Assembly (NCBI RefSeq): GCF_030161555.1
Contig: NZ_BSUK01000001.1
Coordinates: 2,356,001 to 2,420,000 of the forward strand
Source: Luteimicrobium album
GTDB lineage: Bacteria; Actinomycetota; Actinomycetes; Actinomycetales; Cellulomonadaceae
Direction: 5' to 3'
Length of the DNA: 64,000 bases
Shown: positions 54,728 to 63,320 of the stretch, one piece after another
Numbering within the stretch: position 1 is the stretch's first letter
Layout: each line of letters starts with the position of its first letter
The notes under the pieces: generated by a model
Databases searched by the model: none
What the model saw: the letters and a program-made list of their open reading frames with translations, nothing else
What the model was told of the DNA's origin: nothing
Program-made: the position numbers and the translations under genes

Positions 54728-55591
54728 TCAGCCCCGGAGGCCGTCGAAGGTGTTCGGGTCCGCGCTGCCGGTCCGCTCGTCGCGGTCGAGCCCGGTGATC
54801 GCGGCGATGTCGTCGTCGGACAGGACGAAGGTGAACAGATTGCCGTTCTCCGCGATCCGGGCCCGGCTGGACGACTTGGGGATGACGACGTCGCCACGCT
54901 GCAGGTGCCAGCGCAGCACGACCTGGGCGGGGCTGCGGTCGTGCCGCGCGGCGACCCGGGCGACGACGGGGTCGTCGAGGACCTTGCCGCGCGCGAGCGG
55001 CGACCACGCCTCCGTGACGATGCCGTGCTGGGCGTGGAACGCACGCAGCTCGTCCTGGACGAAGTACGGCTGGACCTCGATCTGGTTGACGGCCGGGACG
55101 ACGTCCACCTCGTCGAGGAGTCGCCGCAGGTGCGCGACCTGGAAGTTCGACACGCCGATCGCCCGCGCCCGACCGTCCGCGTAGACCTCCTCGAGGACGC
55201 GCCACCGTGCCACGTAGTCGGTCACCGTGGGCAGCGGCCAGTGGATGAGGAAGAGGTCGACCTGCTCGAGGCCGAGGTCGGCCATGGTCCGGTCGAACGC
55301 GGCACGGGCCTGGTCGGGCGTGCGGTGCGGGTTGTCGAGCTTGCTCGTGACGAAGACCTCGTCGCGCGGGAGCCCCGAGTCCCTGACGCCCTGGCCGACC
55401 TCGCGCTCGTTCCCGTACATCTCGGCCGTGTCCACGTGCCGGTAGCCGAGCTCGAGCGCAGTCCTGACGAGGCGTGCCGTGTCCGACGGCGGCATCTTGT
55501 ACGTCCCGAAGCCGAGCTGAGGGATCGTCGTGCCGTTGTTCAGCCGGACGGCAGGGGCAGGTAGGGCCCGTGTGCGGCCGGTCGCGCTCAC
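54728..55591 (-). CDS. Aldo/keto reductase (second of a tandem pair)
   Basis: The 287-residue protein has the NADPH-dependent AKR fold: GYRHVDTAEMYGNEREVGQG (catalytic Asp and Tyr), VFVTSKLDNPH (Lys), LFLIHWPLPT (His), NQIEVQPYFVQDEL and the cofactor loop VVIPKSSSRARIAEN. Such AKR5-type enzymes reduce 2,5-diketogluconate and small aldehydes. It starts within the last codons of the upstream paralogue (4-base overlap), so the two are one transcription unit and probably arose by duplication. Confidence 0.92.
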   Translation of the reverse strand: MSATGRTRALPAPAVRLNNGTTIPQLGFGTYKMPPSDTARLVRTALELGYRHVDTAEMYGNEREVGQGVRDSGLPRDEVFVTSKLDNPHRTPDQARAAFDRTMADLGLEQVDLFLIHWPLPTVTDYVARWRVLEEVYADGRARAIGVSNFQVAHLRRLLDEVDVVPAVNQIEVQPYFVQDELRAFHAQHGIVTEAWSPLARGKVLDDPVVARVAARHDRSPAQVVLRWHLQRGDVVIPKSSSRARIAENGNLFTFVLSDDDIAAITGLDRDERTGSADPNTFDGLRG

Positions 55592-56433
55592 GACTCAGGG
55601 ATCCAGTCGAACGTGTCGGGGTCGGCACCCGTGCGCTGCCCGCGGTCCAGCGCCGTGATCGCGGCGACGTCCCCGTCCGAGAGCTCGAAGTCGAAGAGCG
55701 CGAGGTTCTCCTCGACGCGCGCCCGCGTGACCGACTTGGGGAAGACGATCTCGCCGCGCTGCAGGTGCCAGCGCAGCACGACCTGGGCCGGCGTTCGGTC
55801 GTGGTCCTTCGCGATCTGCACGATCACCGGGTCGTCGAGGACGAGGCCCTGCGCGAGCGGCGACCACGCCTCGGTCGCGATCTCGTGCTCGGTGTCGAAC
55901 GCGCGCAGCTCGTCCTGGACGAGGTACGGGTGGATCTCGACCTGGTTCACCGCTGGGACGACGGTCGTCTCGGTGTGCAGGCGGCGCAGGTGGTGCGGCT
56001 GGAAGTTCGACACACCGATCGCCCGGGCCCGGCCCGACGCGTAGATCTCCTCCATCGCCTTCCACGTCTCGACGTAGTCGCTCACGGTAGCGAGGGGCCA
56101 GTGCACGAGGAACAGGTCGAGCTGGTCGAAGCCGAGCGCCTCGAGCGACCGGTCGAAGGACGCGAGCGCCGCGTCGCGCGCGTGGAACGCGTTGGAGAGC
56201 TTGCTCGTCACGAAGATCTCGTCGCGCGGGATCCCCGAGTCGCGGATCGCCTCCCCGACACCTTTCTCGTTCCGGTACATCTGCGCGGTGTCGATGTGTC
56301 GGTAGCCCACCTCGAGGGCCGTCGCGACGGCGTCGCGCGTCTCGTCGGGCGGGATCTGGAAGACGCCGAACCCGAGCTGCGGGATCCGGACGCCGTTGTT
56401 GAGCATGATCTCGGGCACGGCGGTCTCAGACAT
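55588..56433 (-). CDS. Aldo/keto reductase (first of a tandem pair)
   Basis: The 281-residue AKR is clearly paralogous to the following gene. GYRHIDTAQMYRNEKGVGEA has the catalytic Asp/Tyr, IFVTSKLSNAFH the Lys, LFLVHWPLATVSDYVETWKA the His, and IVFPKSVTRARVEENLALFD binds NADP. It would reduce aldehydes or keto-sugars in the cytosol. It is divergent from the secreted sugar dehydrogenase, and shared sugar chemistry (oxidation outside, reduction inside) is possible but unproven. Confidence 0.92.
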   Translation of the reverse strand: MSETAVPEIMLNNGVRIPQLGFGVFQIPPDETRDAVATALEVGYRHIDTAQMYRNEKGVGEAIRDSGIPRDEIFVTSKLSNAFHARDAALASFDRSLEALGFDQLDLFLVHWPLATVSDYVETWKAMEEIYASGRARAIGVSNFQPHHLRRLHTETTVVPAVNQVEIHPYLVQDELRAFDTEHEIATEAWSPLAQGLVLDDPVIVQIAKDHDRTPAQVVLRWHLQRGEIVFPKSVTRARVEENLALFDFELSDGDVAAITALDRGQRTGADPDTFDWIPES

Positions 56434-56489
56434 GCCTCCACCGTGTCACGGCCGGTCGCGCGGTGCTACCTCGCGTCGGACGATGGGGT

Positions 56490-57788
56490 ATGGCTCACCC
56501 CGGGAGATCGTCCGTTCCGCGGCTCGCCGCCGTCGGCGCCGCGGCCGCGCTCGCGCTCGCCGGGTGCACGGGCTCGTCGCCCGCACCGTCCTCGGTGTCG
56601 TCGACGACGGCGCCCGCCACCACCGCGGACTCGCCCACCGCGCCGGTGGCGTCGCCCGGGACGGAGGGGACGTCGTCGTCGGTGCCCACCGTGCCGCCGG
56701 AGGCGGGCACCCCGACGGTGACCGTGCTCGCGACGCACCTCGACACGCCGTGGGGTCTCGCGGCGCTGCCGGGCGGCACGGTCCTCGTCACCGAGCGCGA
56801 CCAAGCGCGCGTCGTGGTCGTGGACCTGGCGTCGGGGAAGCAGACCGACGTGGGCGGCGCGGGCGCGGACGAGCTGCGCAGCAGCACCGTCCACGCGGGC
56901 GAGAGCGGGCTGCTGGGCGTGGCGCTCTCGCCGTCGTTCGCGTCGGACGGGCGCGTGTTCCTCTACCGCACGACGGCGCAGGGCAACGAGGTTGTCCGTG
57001 CGCGGCTCACACTCGGGTCGTCGCCGAGCCTGGGGGAGCTCACGGCCGTCGTGACGGGCATCCCGTCCGCGCAAGTCCACAACGGCGGCCGACTCGCGTT
57101 CGGGCCCGACGGCGACCTGTACGTGACGACGGGCGACGCGACGGCCGGCACCCACGCCCAGGACCCCGACTCGCTGGGCGGCAAGATCCTCCGCGTCACC
57201 CAGGACGGGAAGGCGGCGCCCGACAACCCGTCCGGCACGCGCGTGTGGACGCTCGGGCACCGCAACGTGCAGGGCATCGGGTGGGACGCGAGCCAGCGGA
57301 TGTTCGCGAGCGAGTTCGGGCAGGACACGTGGGACGAGCTCAACCAGGTCGTCCCCGGGAAGAACTACGGCTGGCCCGAGGTCGAGGGCAAGCGGGCCGA
57401 CGGTGCCGGCACCGACCCCGCGAACCCGCCCGCCGACTACCAGGACCCTCTCGTGACGTGGCGGACGTCCGACGCGAGCCCGTCGGGTCTGGCCGTCTCC
57501 GACTCGGCCGTCTACCTCACCGGGCTGCGGGGCGAGACGCTCTGGCGGGTCCCGCTGCAGCCGGCCGTCGCGGGCACCTCGACGTCCGCGCGCGCGACCG
57601 TCGGCACGCCCCAACGGCTCCTCCACGGCGCCGACGGCCGGCTCCGCACGGTCATGCTCGACCCGACCGTCGAGGACACCCCGACGACCGACACGCTCCT
57701 GGTCCTCACGAGCAACACGGACGGGCGGGGCAACCCGGGGTCGGACGACGACCGCCTCCTGCGCGTGACGGTCCCGAACGCAGGCTGA
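56490..57788 (+). CDS. PQQ-type glucose/sorbosone dehydrogenase lipoprotein
   Basis: ATG 56490 starts MAHPGRSS followed by a lipoprotein signal (VPRLAAVGAAAALALAGCTG); the upstream GTG at 56463 would bury it. After a Ser/Thr/Pro linker, the GSDH beta-propeller is seen: LDTPWGLAALPGGTVLVTER, ESGLLGVALSPSFASDGRVF, HNGGRLAFGPDGDLYVTTGD and GHRNVQGIGWDASQRMFASE. This family oxidises sugars outside the cell, in many cases with PQQ bound at the propeller centre. No PQQ synthesis genes lie in the window. 432 residues, intact. Confidence 0.88.
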   Translation: MAHPGRSSVPRLAAVGAAAALALAGCTGSSPAPSSVSSTTAPATTADSPTAPVASPGTEGTSSSVPTVPPEAGTPTVTVLATHLDTPWGLAALPGGTVLVTERDQARVVVVDLASGKQTDVGGAGADELRSSTVHAGESGLLGVALSPSFASDGRVFLYRTTAQGNEVVRARLTLGSSPSLGELTAVVTGIPSAQVHNGGRLAFGPDGDLYVTTGDATAGTHAQDPDSLGGKILRVTQDGKAAPDNPSGTRVWTLGHRNVQGIGWDASQRMFASEFGQDTWDELNQVVPGKNYGWPEVEGKRADGAGTDPANPPADYQDPLVTWRTSDASPSGLAVSDSAVYLTGLRGETLWRVPLQPAVAGTSTSARATVGTPQRLLHGADGRLRTVMLDPTVEDTPTTDTLLVLTSNTDGRGNPGSDDDRLLRVTVPNAG

Positions 57789-57831
57789 GCCGGTCGATCT
57801 CCTGCCGACGTGGTCCAGCAGACCCAATCCT

Positions 57832-57939
57832 GCTCCGTCTGCTCCGTCTGCTCCGTCTGCTCCGTCTGCTCCGTCTGCTCCGTCTGCTCCGTCTGCTCCG
57901 TCTGCTCCGTCTGCTCCGTCTGCTCCGTCTGCTCCGTCT
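57832..57939. repeat. Perfect tandem repeat, 12 copies of 9 bp
   Basis: Twelve uninterrupted copies of GCTCCGTCT lie between the convergent dehydrogenase gene and the ABC ATPase gene. The array begins 2 bases beyond the ATPase stop on the minus strand. The unit is a multiple of three and would read Ala-Asp-Gly in that frame if the TGA were lost. Confidence 0.95.
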
Positions 57940-57941
57940 GC

Positions 57942-58722
57942 TCAGGCTTCGGTGGCGCCCGTCATGATCGCTACGGCATCGGTCATCGAATGGCTCTGAG
58001 GAGTGACCACAGCTGCTCGCTTGCCGAGCCGCTGGATGTGGATCCGATCAGCGACCTCGAACACATGGGGCATGTTGTGGCTGATCAGCACGATGGGGAT
58101 CCCGCGGTCGCGAAGCGTCAGGATCAGGTCGAGCACCTGCCGGGATTCTTTGACTCCCAACGCAGCAGTCGGCTCGTCGAGGAAGATGACGCGGTCGGCG
58201 AACGCGGCAGCCCTTGCGACGGCGACAGCCTGGCGTTGACCCCGGAAAGTGTGTCGACGCTCTGATGCATGTTCTGGAGCGTCCCGATGCCGAGGTCCTT
58301 CATCTTTGCCGCGGCGTCACGGGTCATGCCGGCAGCGTCGAGCTTGCGGAACACAGTGCCCGCAACGCCGGGCAGCCGCCGTTCCCGGCCCAGGAACATG
58401 TTCTGCGCGATCGTCAGCGCGGGGGAGACGGCGAGGGTCTGGTACACGGTCTCGATTCCGGCTGCTCGCGCGTCTTGTGGGCGTCGGAACGTGACGGGAG
58501 AACCGTCAAGCTCGAGCGTCCCGCCGTCCGGACGTTCGGCGCCGGTCAGGCACTTGATCAGTGTCGACTTTCCGGCGCCGTTGTCGCCGATGACTGCGAG
58601 GACCTCTCCTGGCATGAGTTCGAAGTCTGTGCCGTCGAGACCGACGACCTTCCCGTAGGTCTTGATCAGACCGTTGGCGGCGAGAACAGGGTTGCCTTCG
58701 TTGCGGGCGATGCGGTGTTCAT
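57942..58722 (-). CDS. Sugar ABC transporter ATP-binding protein, single domain (two frameshifts)
   Basis: The start is ATG 58722, overlapping the permease stop (ATGA). One base is missing near 58704 (MNTASPRNEGNPVLAANGLI after repair) and one in the C4 run at 58240-58243. The protein is then about 260 residues with Walker A GDNGAGKST, Q-loop VYQTLAV, signature LSGGQRQAVAVARA, Walker B VIFLDEPTAALG and H-loop VLISHNMPHVFEVAD. This is the CUT2/FrcA type with one ATPase domain, whereas RbsA-type proteins have two. It would dimerise to power uptake through the adjacent permease. Confidence 0.85.
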
Positions 58723-59750
58723 GCCTTCACCTTCCGGATCCATTGGTCGAGTCCAACGGCGACGATCGTGAGCACGCCGACGGCGAGGTTCTGGTAGAGC
58801 GCGTCGACTCCGACGAGGAAGAGCCCGTTGCGAAAGACCGTCACGAGCACCGACCCGACGACCGCGCCGATGATCGACCCGCGACCACCGGCAAGGCTGG
58901 TGCCACCGATGACGACCGCAGTGATCGAGTCCAGATTGACTGTTGTCGCTGCTTGCGGGCTCGCCGCAGCTGTCCGGCCAATCAGAACCCAGCCAGCGAT
59001 CGCCATGATCACGCCTGCAGCGATGTACACGCTCATGCGTACGCGTGAGACGCGGATCGCCACCAGTCGTGCCGCCTCGGAGTCGTCGCCGACAGCGAAC
59101 ACGTGCCGTCCCCAGGAAGTCTGCAGCAGCATGTAGGAGAGGACGAGGTAGAGCACTGCGACGACGACGATGCCCCAGGTGAACGTGAACCCAGCGATCT
59201 TGAACGACTTGCCGGTGAGGTTGATCAGGCTGCCGAACTTGCCGGCATCGATCGACTCGCCTCCTGAGACGAGCGTGACCAGAGCGCCGAAGATGCTGAG
59301 AGAGCCGAGCGTCACGATGAACGGGTTGAGCTTGAATCGGGCGATCATGCTGCCGTTGAACGCGCCGAGGGCCGCGCCGGCCGCGGCTCCGGCAAGCAAT
59401 GCGATCACGTCGGGCAGTCCAGCGTCCGCCGAGAGCTTGCCCACGACGAGAGTGGTCAGCACCATCAGGGAGCCCACCGAGAGGTCGACTCCTCCTGAGA
59501 TCAGAACCAGAACCTGACCGGCTGAGACGGCCGCCAGGACCGCTGACTGCTGGAGCACGAGCGACAGGTTGACCGCCGCCGAGAACTGAGCACTGATCGC
59601 CGAGAAGCACATCACCGTCACGATGAGGATCGCGAGCGGGCTGGACCACGGGTGGCGGTGGACGAAGTGCTGGATCTTCTGCCCGATGTGGCGTCTGCGC
59701 TCCGCAAACTCCTCGTCCGCCGTGCGGGGCTGGACCTCGATGGTTGTCAT
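58719..59750 (-). CDS. Ribose-type (CUT2) ABC transporter permease
   Basis: ATG 59750 begins MTTIEVQPRTADEEF, giving 343 residues. About ten helices follow the BPD_transp_2 pattern, with AGQVLVLISGGVDLSVGSLM and FKLNPFIVTLGSLSIFGALV as the family signatures. AGVIMAIAGWVLIGR and GGTSLAGGRGSIIGAVVGS also match. It forms the channel for a monosaccharide-like ligand with the neighbouring ATPase and binding protein. Intact. Confidence 0.92.
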   Translation of the reverse strand: MTTIEVQPRTADEEFAERRRHIGQKIQHFVHRHPWSSPLAILIVTVMCFSAISAQFSAAVNLSLVLQQSAVLAAVSAGQVLVLISGGVDLSVGSLMVLTTLVVGKLSADAGLPDVIALLAGAAAGAALGAFNGSMIARFKLNPFIVTLGSLSIFGALVTLVSGGESIDAGKFGSLINLTGKSFKIAGFTFTWGIVVVAVLYLVLSYMLLQTSWGRHVFAVGDDSEAARLVAIRVSRVRMSVYIAAGVIMAIAGWVLIGRTAAASPQAATTVNLDSITAVVIGGTSLAGGRGSIIGAVVGSVLVTVFRNGLFLVGVDALYQNLAVGVLTIVAVGLDQWIRKVKA

Positions 59751-59778
59751 GAGGGACTCCTGTGTCGTTCGGCAGCCG

Positions 59779-60873
59779 TCAGAAGCAGAGCTTGGCCGCT
59801 TCGGCGGACGTGATGCTGTCCACCCCGGAGATCGGGTCGTCTGTGACCAGCGACGATCCGCTGTTGTAGTAGTCGAGCCCATCCGACGGGCTCGGCTTCG
59901 TCCCGTCCTTGATCTGGGCGACAGCGGCCTGCATCGCAAGCTGAGCCATCTTCCCCGGGTACGTCTGTGCGTCGACCGTCAGCTCGCCGCGCTTCATCGC
60001 GTCGATGCCGTCGCAGCTGCCGTCGAAGGTCGCGATCGTGACGTCCTTGGTCTTTCCTGCGGCCTTCAGGGCCTGGTAGGCACCGAACGCCGAGGGCTCG
60101 TTGATCGTGTAGACGACGTTGACGTCCGGGTTCTTCGACAGGCAGTTCTCCATCGCCGTTCGCCCACCATCTTGGGTGGCCTGTGTGGGTTGGTGACAGA
60201 TGACCGTGTACGTCCCACCGTCGAACGAGCCGCTCGCCGCCTCGTCGCCCTTGACGTTCTCGTCCTTGACGTCGATGCCCATCCCGGCGAGGAAGCCCTG
60301 GTCGCGGTCGATGTCGACCGGGATCGTCTGGTCGGCGAAGACATCGAGCATGGCGATGTTCACGTGCTCACCCTTGACCTTGGCGGCCACCCACGCGCCG
60401 AGCTGCTTCCCGACCACACGATTGCCGGTCACGTAGGACATGTCCACGGCCGAGGTTGGGTTGGTAGGGTTGTCGACCGCGTACACGACGACTCCCGCGT
60501 CGCGCGCTTTCTTGATCGCTGGGTTGATGCCCTCGGCGAACGGCATCACGAGAATGGCTTTTGCACCCGAGGCGACCGCGGACTCGATCTGCTGAGTTTC
60601 AACGTCCGCACCCGCCCCGGACGCCACCGTCTGCACCGACAGCGAGACGTTGAGCTTCTTCGCCTCCGCCTCGGCATCAGTCTTCATCTTCAGGTAGTAC
60701 GGGTTGGTCAAGTCCACCCCTACGAGCGCCATCTTGATGGGGGAATCGCCCCCACTGCCGCCGCTCGAGCCACGGTCACACGCCGCGACCAGGGTGAGCA
60801 CAGAGCCGAGCGCTGCCGCCGCGGCCAGAGCGCGAACCGAACGCGAGCAGCGTCCGTCAAGAGAAGAGTTCAT
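59779..60873 (-). CDS. Sugar-type ABC transporter substrate-binding lipoprotein
   Basis: The 364-residue protein has a lipoprotein signal (AAAAALGSVLTLVAACDRGS) and a Peripla_BP_4 ribose-type fold: KMALVGVDLTNPYYLKMKTD, AILVMPFAEGINPAIKKARD, VVYAVDNPTNPTSAVDMSYV and a hinge region FDGSCDGIDAMKRGELT. The ligand could be a pentose, hexose, polyol or a furanose-like signal molecule. It is the first structural transport gene after the hydrolase, 28 bases before the permease. Confidence 0.9.
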   Translation of the reverse strand: MNSSLDGRCSRSVRALAAAAALGSVLTLVAACDRGSSGGSGGDSPIKMALVGVDLTNPYYLKMKTDAEAEAKKLNVSLSVQTVASGAGADVETQQIESAVASGAKAILVMPFAEGINPAIKKARDAGVVVYAVDNPTNPTSAVDMSYVTGNRVVGKQLGAWVAAKVKGEHVNIAMLDVFADQTIPVDIDRDQGFLAGMGIDVKDENVKGDEAASGSFDGGTYTVICHQPTQATQDGGRTAMENCLSKNPDVNVVYTINEPSAFGAYQALKAAGKTKDVTIATFDGSCDGIDAMKRGELTVDAQTYPGKMAQLAMQAAVAQIKDGTKPSPSDGLDYYNSGSSLVTDDPISGVDSITSAEAAKLCF

Positions 60874-60915
60874 GGGATTGCTGCTTTCTGGATCGTCGTT
60901 GATCGGGATTGCTGG

Positions 60916-61623
60916 TCAGAGCCAGTCGGAGATGAGCGAGAGGACGAGGTCGAAGTCGTCCCGGAACAGCGAGTGCGTGAGGCCGGGTGCAAGGCGCACC
61001 ACGAACCCACGCTCCTGAGCGGTCGCGTGGTCCTTCGCGGCGAAGACCGTGTCCTTCTCCGCCGCGATCGCCAGGGAGGGGACCAGAGCGCGCTCGGGCA
61101 TACCGCTGAGCCTCACATCGGTGATGGTTGCTGCGGTGGCTGGGTCCCACAGCCGCCACGAAGCGACGTCCACCTCGATCGCCTTCTCGCTCCATGCAGG
61201 GAAGTCGTGGCGAAGCGTTGCGGCGAGCTCCTCATCGGTCATCGATGGGATCGCGCTCAAGTCCGGGAAGAGGTTGGGGGCGCCCTCCTCGGGCAGCGAC
61301 CACGGCGGATCGAAGTAGATCGCCTTCGAAGGAAGCAGTTCCGGCACGGTCAGCGCCGTCACCTGTGCACCCAGCGAGTGCCCGATGATCAGCTCGGGGC
61401 TCTCGCCGATCGTTTCTACGACGTCGGCCGCGTACTCGGGCAGCGTGTAGGACGTGGCCCTGGGACTGTGGCCGTGTCCGCGAAGGTCGACCGCCTTCAC
61501 GTGGTAACCGCGCCTCAGGAGCTCGGGAGTCAGTTCCCACCAGTCACCAGAGTCACAGTTGAACCCGTGGATGAGGACGGCGATCTTGTCGCCTTCCCCG
61601 GACTCGCGGACGTTCAGCTTCAT
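60916..61623 (-). CDS. Alpha/beta hydrolase
   Basis: The 235-residue protein has the oxyanion motif VLIHGFNCDSGDWW, the nucleophile elbow IIGHSLGAQV (Ser), an acid candidate in IAAEKDTVFAAKDH and the catalytic His in LAPGLTHSLFRDDF. It is cytosolic. Inside a sugar-uptake operon it probably hydrolyses an ester or lactone in the imported compound. The substrate is not identifiable. Confidence 0.88.
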   Translation of the reverse strand: MKLNVRESGEGDKIAVLIHGFNCDSGDWWELTPELLRRGYHVKAVDLRGHGHSPRATSYTLPEYAADVVETIGESPELIIGHSLGAQVTALTVPELLPSKAIYFDPPWSLPEEGAPNLFPDLSAIPSMTDEELAATLRHDFPAWSEKAIEVDVASWRLWDPATAATITDVRLSGMPERALVPSLAIAAEKDTVFAAKDHATAQERGFVVRLAPGLTHSLFRDDFDLVLSLISDWL

Positions 61624-61642
61624 TGCTGCACCTACCTTTTTG

Positions 61643-62671
61643 TCAGGCTGTCGCCGGGTGGATCTCTCCGGATCCGCGCGGGATCAGTTCCGTGGGGATG
61701 ATGTGGGTCTTCGTCGGGGTGTCGGTGCCGTCCAGGCGGTCGAACAGCAGATCGGCTGCCAGTGCACCGATGCGCTCCGGGTTCTGTGCGACCACCGTCA
61801 GAGCGGGTGCCAGCAGGTCCGCAAGAGGCAGGTCGTCGAACCCAACCAATGCCACGGTTCGCTCAAGGCCACGCTGGCGAAGTGCCTTGATCACACCCAC
61901 CGTCAGCAGGTTCTGGCTGCTGAAGATGGCGGTCGGGGGTTCCGCCAGGTCGAGCAACGAGATGGCAGCCGCAGTGGCGGTCGCTTCGTCGTGCACGCCC
62001 ATCACGGTGTGGCAGTCGCCTGTCGGTATGCCGTGGCGCCCGATCTCGGCGAGGAACCCAGCACGGCGGCTGCGAGCCGACTGGATCGAGTCGAGGTCGC
62101 CGAGATAGGCGATACGCCGATGGCCGTGCTCCACGAGATGGCGCGTACCCACCGCGGCGCCCTTCTCGTGGTCACTCATGACCACATCGGCCTCGATCCC
62201 GGTGGGGGCGCGGTCGACGAAGACCAGGGGAGTGCCGAAAGACTGTTCCGCGTGAAGATAGCCCTGGTTGGGCAGACTCGCTGTGATGACGAGCCCATCG
62301 ACGCGGCGGCGCAGGAGCGCCTCCACCGTGGGCTGTTCACGCTCGGGGTTGTCGTCCGTACTCGACGCGAGCACGGCCACCCCGCGGGTGGCGGCTTCGT
62401 TCTCGATCGCACGGTTCACGGCCGCTGCGAACGGGTTGGCAACACTCGAGACGACCACCCCGATCGTGTCGCTCGTGGTGTTGCGCCGAAGGCTTCCGGC
62501 ACGCTGGTCAGGGCGGTAGCTGAGTTGCGCGATGGCGGTCTCGACCCTCTCGCGTGCCTCCTGCGAGACTTTGGGCTCGTCATTGACGACGCGTGAGACC
62601 GTCTTCTGGCTGACGCCCGCCAACGCGGCCACATCCCGCAGCGTCGGCCTGCGGCGAGGAGTCGCGCTCAT
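61643..62671 (-). CDS. LacI family repressor
   Basis: The 342-residue protein has a LacI helix-turn-helix and hinge at residues 8-60 (TLRDVAALAGVSQKTVSRVV, NDEPKVSQEARERVETAIAQ). A periplasmic-binding-protein-like effector domain follows (TIGVVVSSVANPFAAAVNRA, ERTVALVGFDDLPLADLLAP). It sits second in the leftward operon and overlaps the ABM gene by 4 bases, so it is autoregulated with the genes it controls. The effector is presumably the transported ligand or its breakdown product. Confidence 0.93.
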   Translation of the reverse strand: MSATPRRRPTLRDVAALAGVSQKTVSRVVNDEPKVSQEARERVETAIAQLSYRPDQRAGSLRRNTTSDTIGVVVSSVANPFAAAVNRAIENEAATRGVAVLASSTDDNPEREQPTVEALLRRRVDGLVITASLPNQGYLHAEQSFGTPLVFVDRAPTGIEADVVMSDHEKGAAVGTRHLVEHGHRRIAYLGDLDSIQSARSRRAGFLAEIGRHGIPTGDCHTVMGVHDEATATAAAISLLDLAEPPTAIFSSQNLLTVGVIKALRQRGLERTVALVGFDDLPLADLLAPALTVVAQNPERIGALAADLLFDRLDGTDTPTKTHIIPTELIPRGSGEIHPATA

Positions 62672-62973
62672 GGTCTGGCCGCTTCGAGCGACCGGAGATG
62701 CGTCAGAGTCGACTTCCCGCCGACGACGAGGGACGCGATCGCCCGATTGAACGCTCTGCTGTGATTAGCGGCGAGGTGCGACTGGAAGTCGGACTCGGAT
62801 CGGTACTCCTCGAGCACGACGACGACGTCCTCGTCGCCATGCTCCACGTAGGGCATGAAACGGATGCATCCAGGCTCTCGGCGGACGGTCCTGGCGTGGT
62901 CGACGACCATCGCGTGGACGGTCCCTTGCATAGCAGACATGCAGCGCATGTAGGCGACAACGATGACGCTCAT
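62668..62973 (-). CDS. ABM-domain (antibiotic biosynthesis monooxygenase-like) protein
   Basis: ATG 62973 (MSVIVVAYMRCMSAMQGTVH) is preferred over the longer reading to 63093. The 101-residue ferredoxin-like fold has REPGCIRFMPYVEHGDEDVV and VLEEYRSESDFQSHLAANHS, typical of the ABM/YgiN group that includes LsrG. Members act as monooxygenases or isomerases on small oxygenated molecules. As first gene of the sugar-uptake operon it probably processes the imported ligand. Confidence 0.85.
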   Translation of the reverse strand: MSVIVVAYMRCMSAMQGTVHAMVVDHARTVRREPGCIRFMPYVEHGDEDVVVVLEEYRSESDFQSHLAANHSRAFNRAIASLVVGGKSTLTHLRSLEAARP

Positions 62974-63320
62974 CGACTGATCCGCCGGACTGTGGCGACA
63001 GGCACGGTGGTTCCTCCTCGAACCGGCACTCGCCTCGATGCGAGTGACAACGTGATCATCTTGAAGAAGGTCATCTCTCAGTGTCAAGTCCAAGTCCCGA
63101 TTTCAGTCATGTGACTGAGGGTGACAACGATGTCGCATCAGGCCCTTCTCCTTCGGAATGAGCGCGCGGAGCGTCGGTCCGACTGGCGTCGAGGAGTCGG
63201 TGGTCGGGCTTCGTCAGACGGCGGCCCGTACGTTGGTCCAGACCCTCGTCGACCGAGACAGGTCGCCTCGCACCCGAAAGTGAGCGACGAGGGCATCGGG
63301 AGCCCACTTAGGATGACGCC
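62974..63320. promoter_or_regulatory. Control region of the LacI operon and metG
   Basis: This 347-base gap between divergent genes has two TGACAACG-centred imperfect palindromes, TGACAACGTGATCA (63045-63058) and TGACAACGATGTCG (63122-63135). Both have a central CG as in LacI-family operators. The spacing of 77 bases would allow looping. No other gene is visible. Confidence 0.4.

Noticed and set aside
57832..57939. CRISPR array
   Set aside because: The units are 9 bp with no spacers and no cas genes are nearby.
57810..58265. Plus-strand ORF encoding Cys-Ser-Val repeats
   Set aside because: The repeats are the 9-bp tandem array read in one frame, and the rest is antisense to the ABC ATPase. 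There is no ribosome site.
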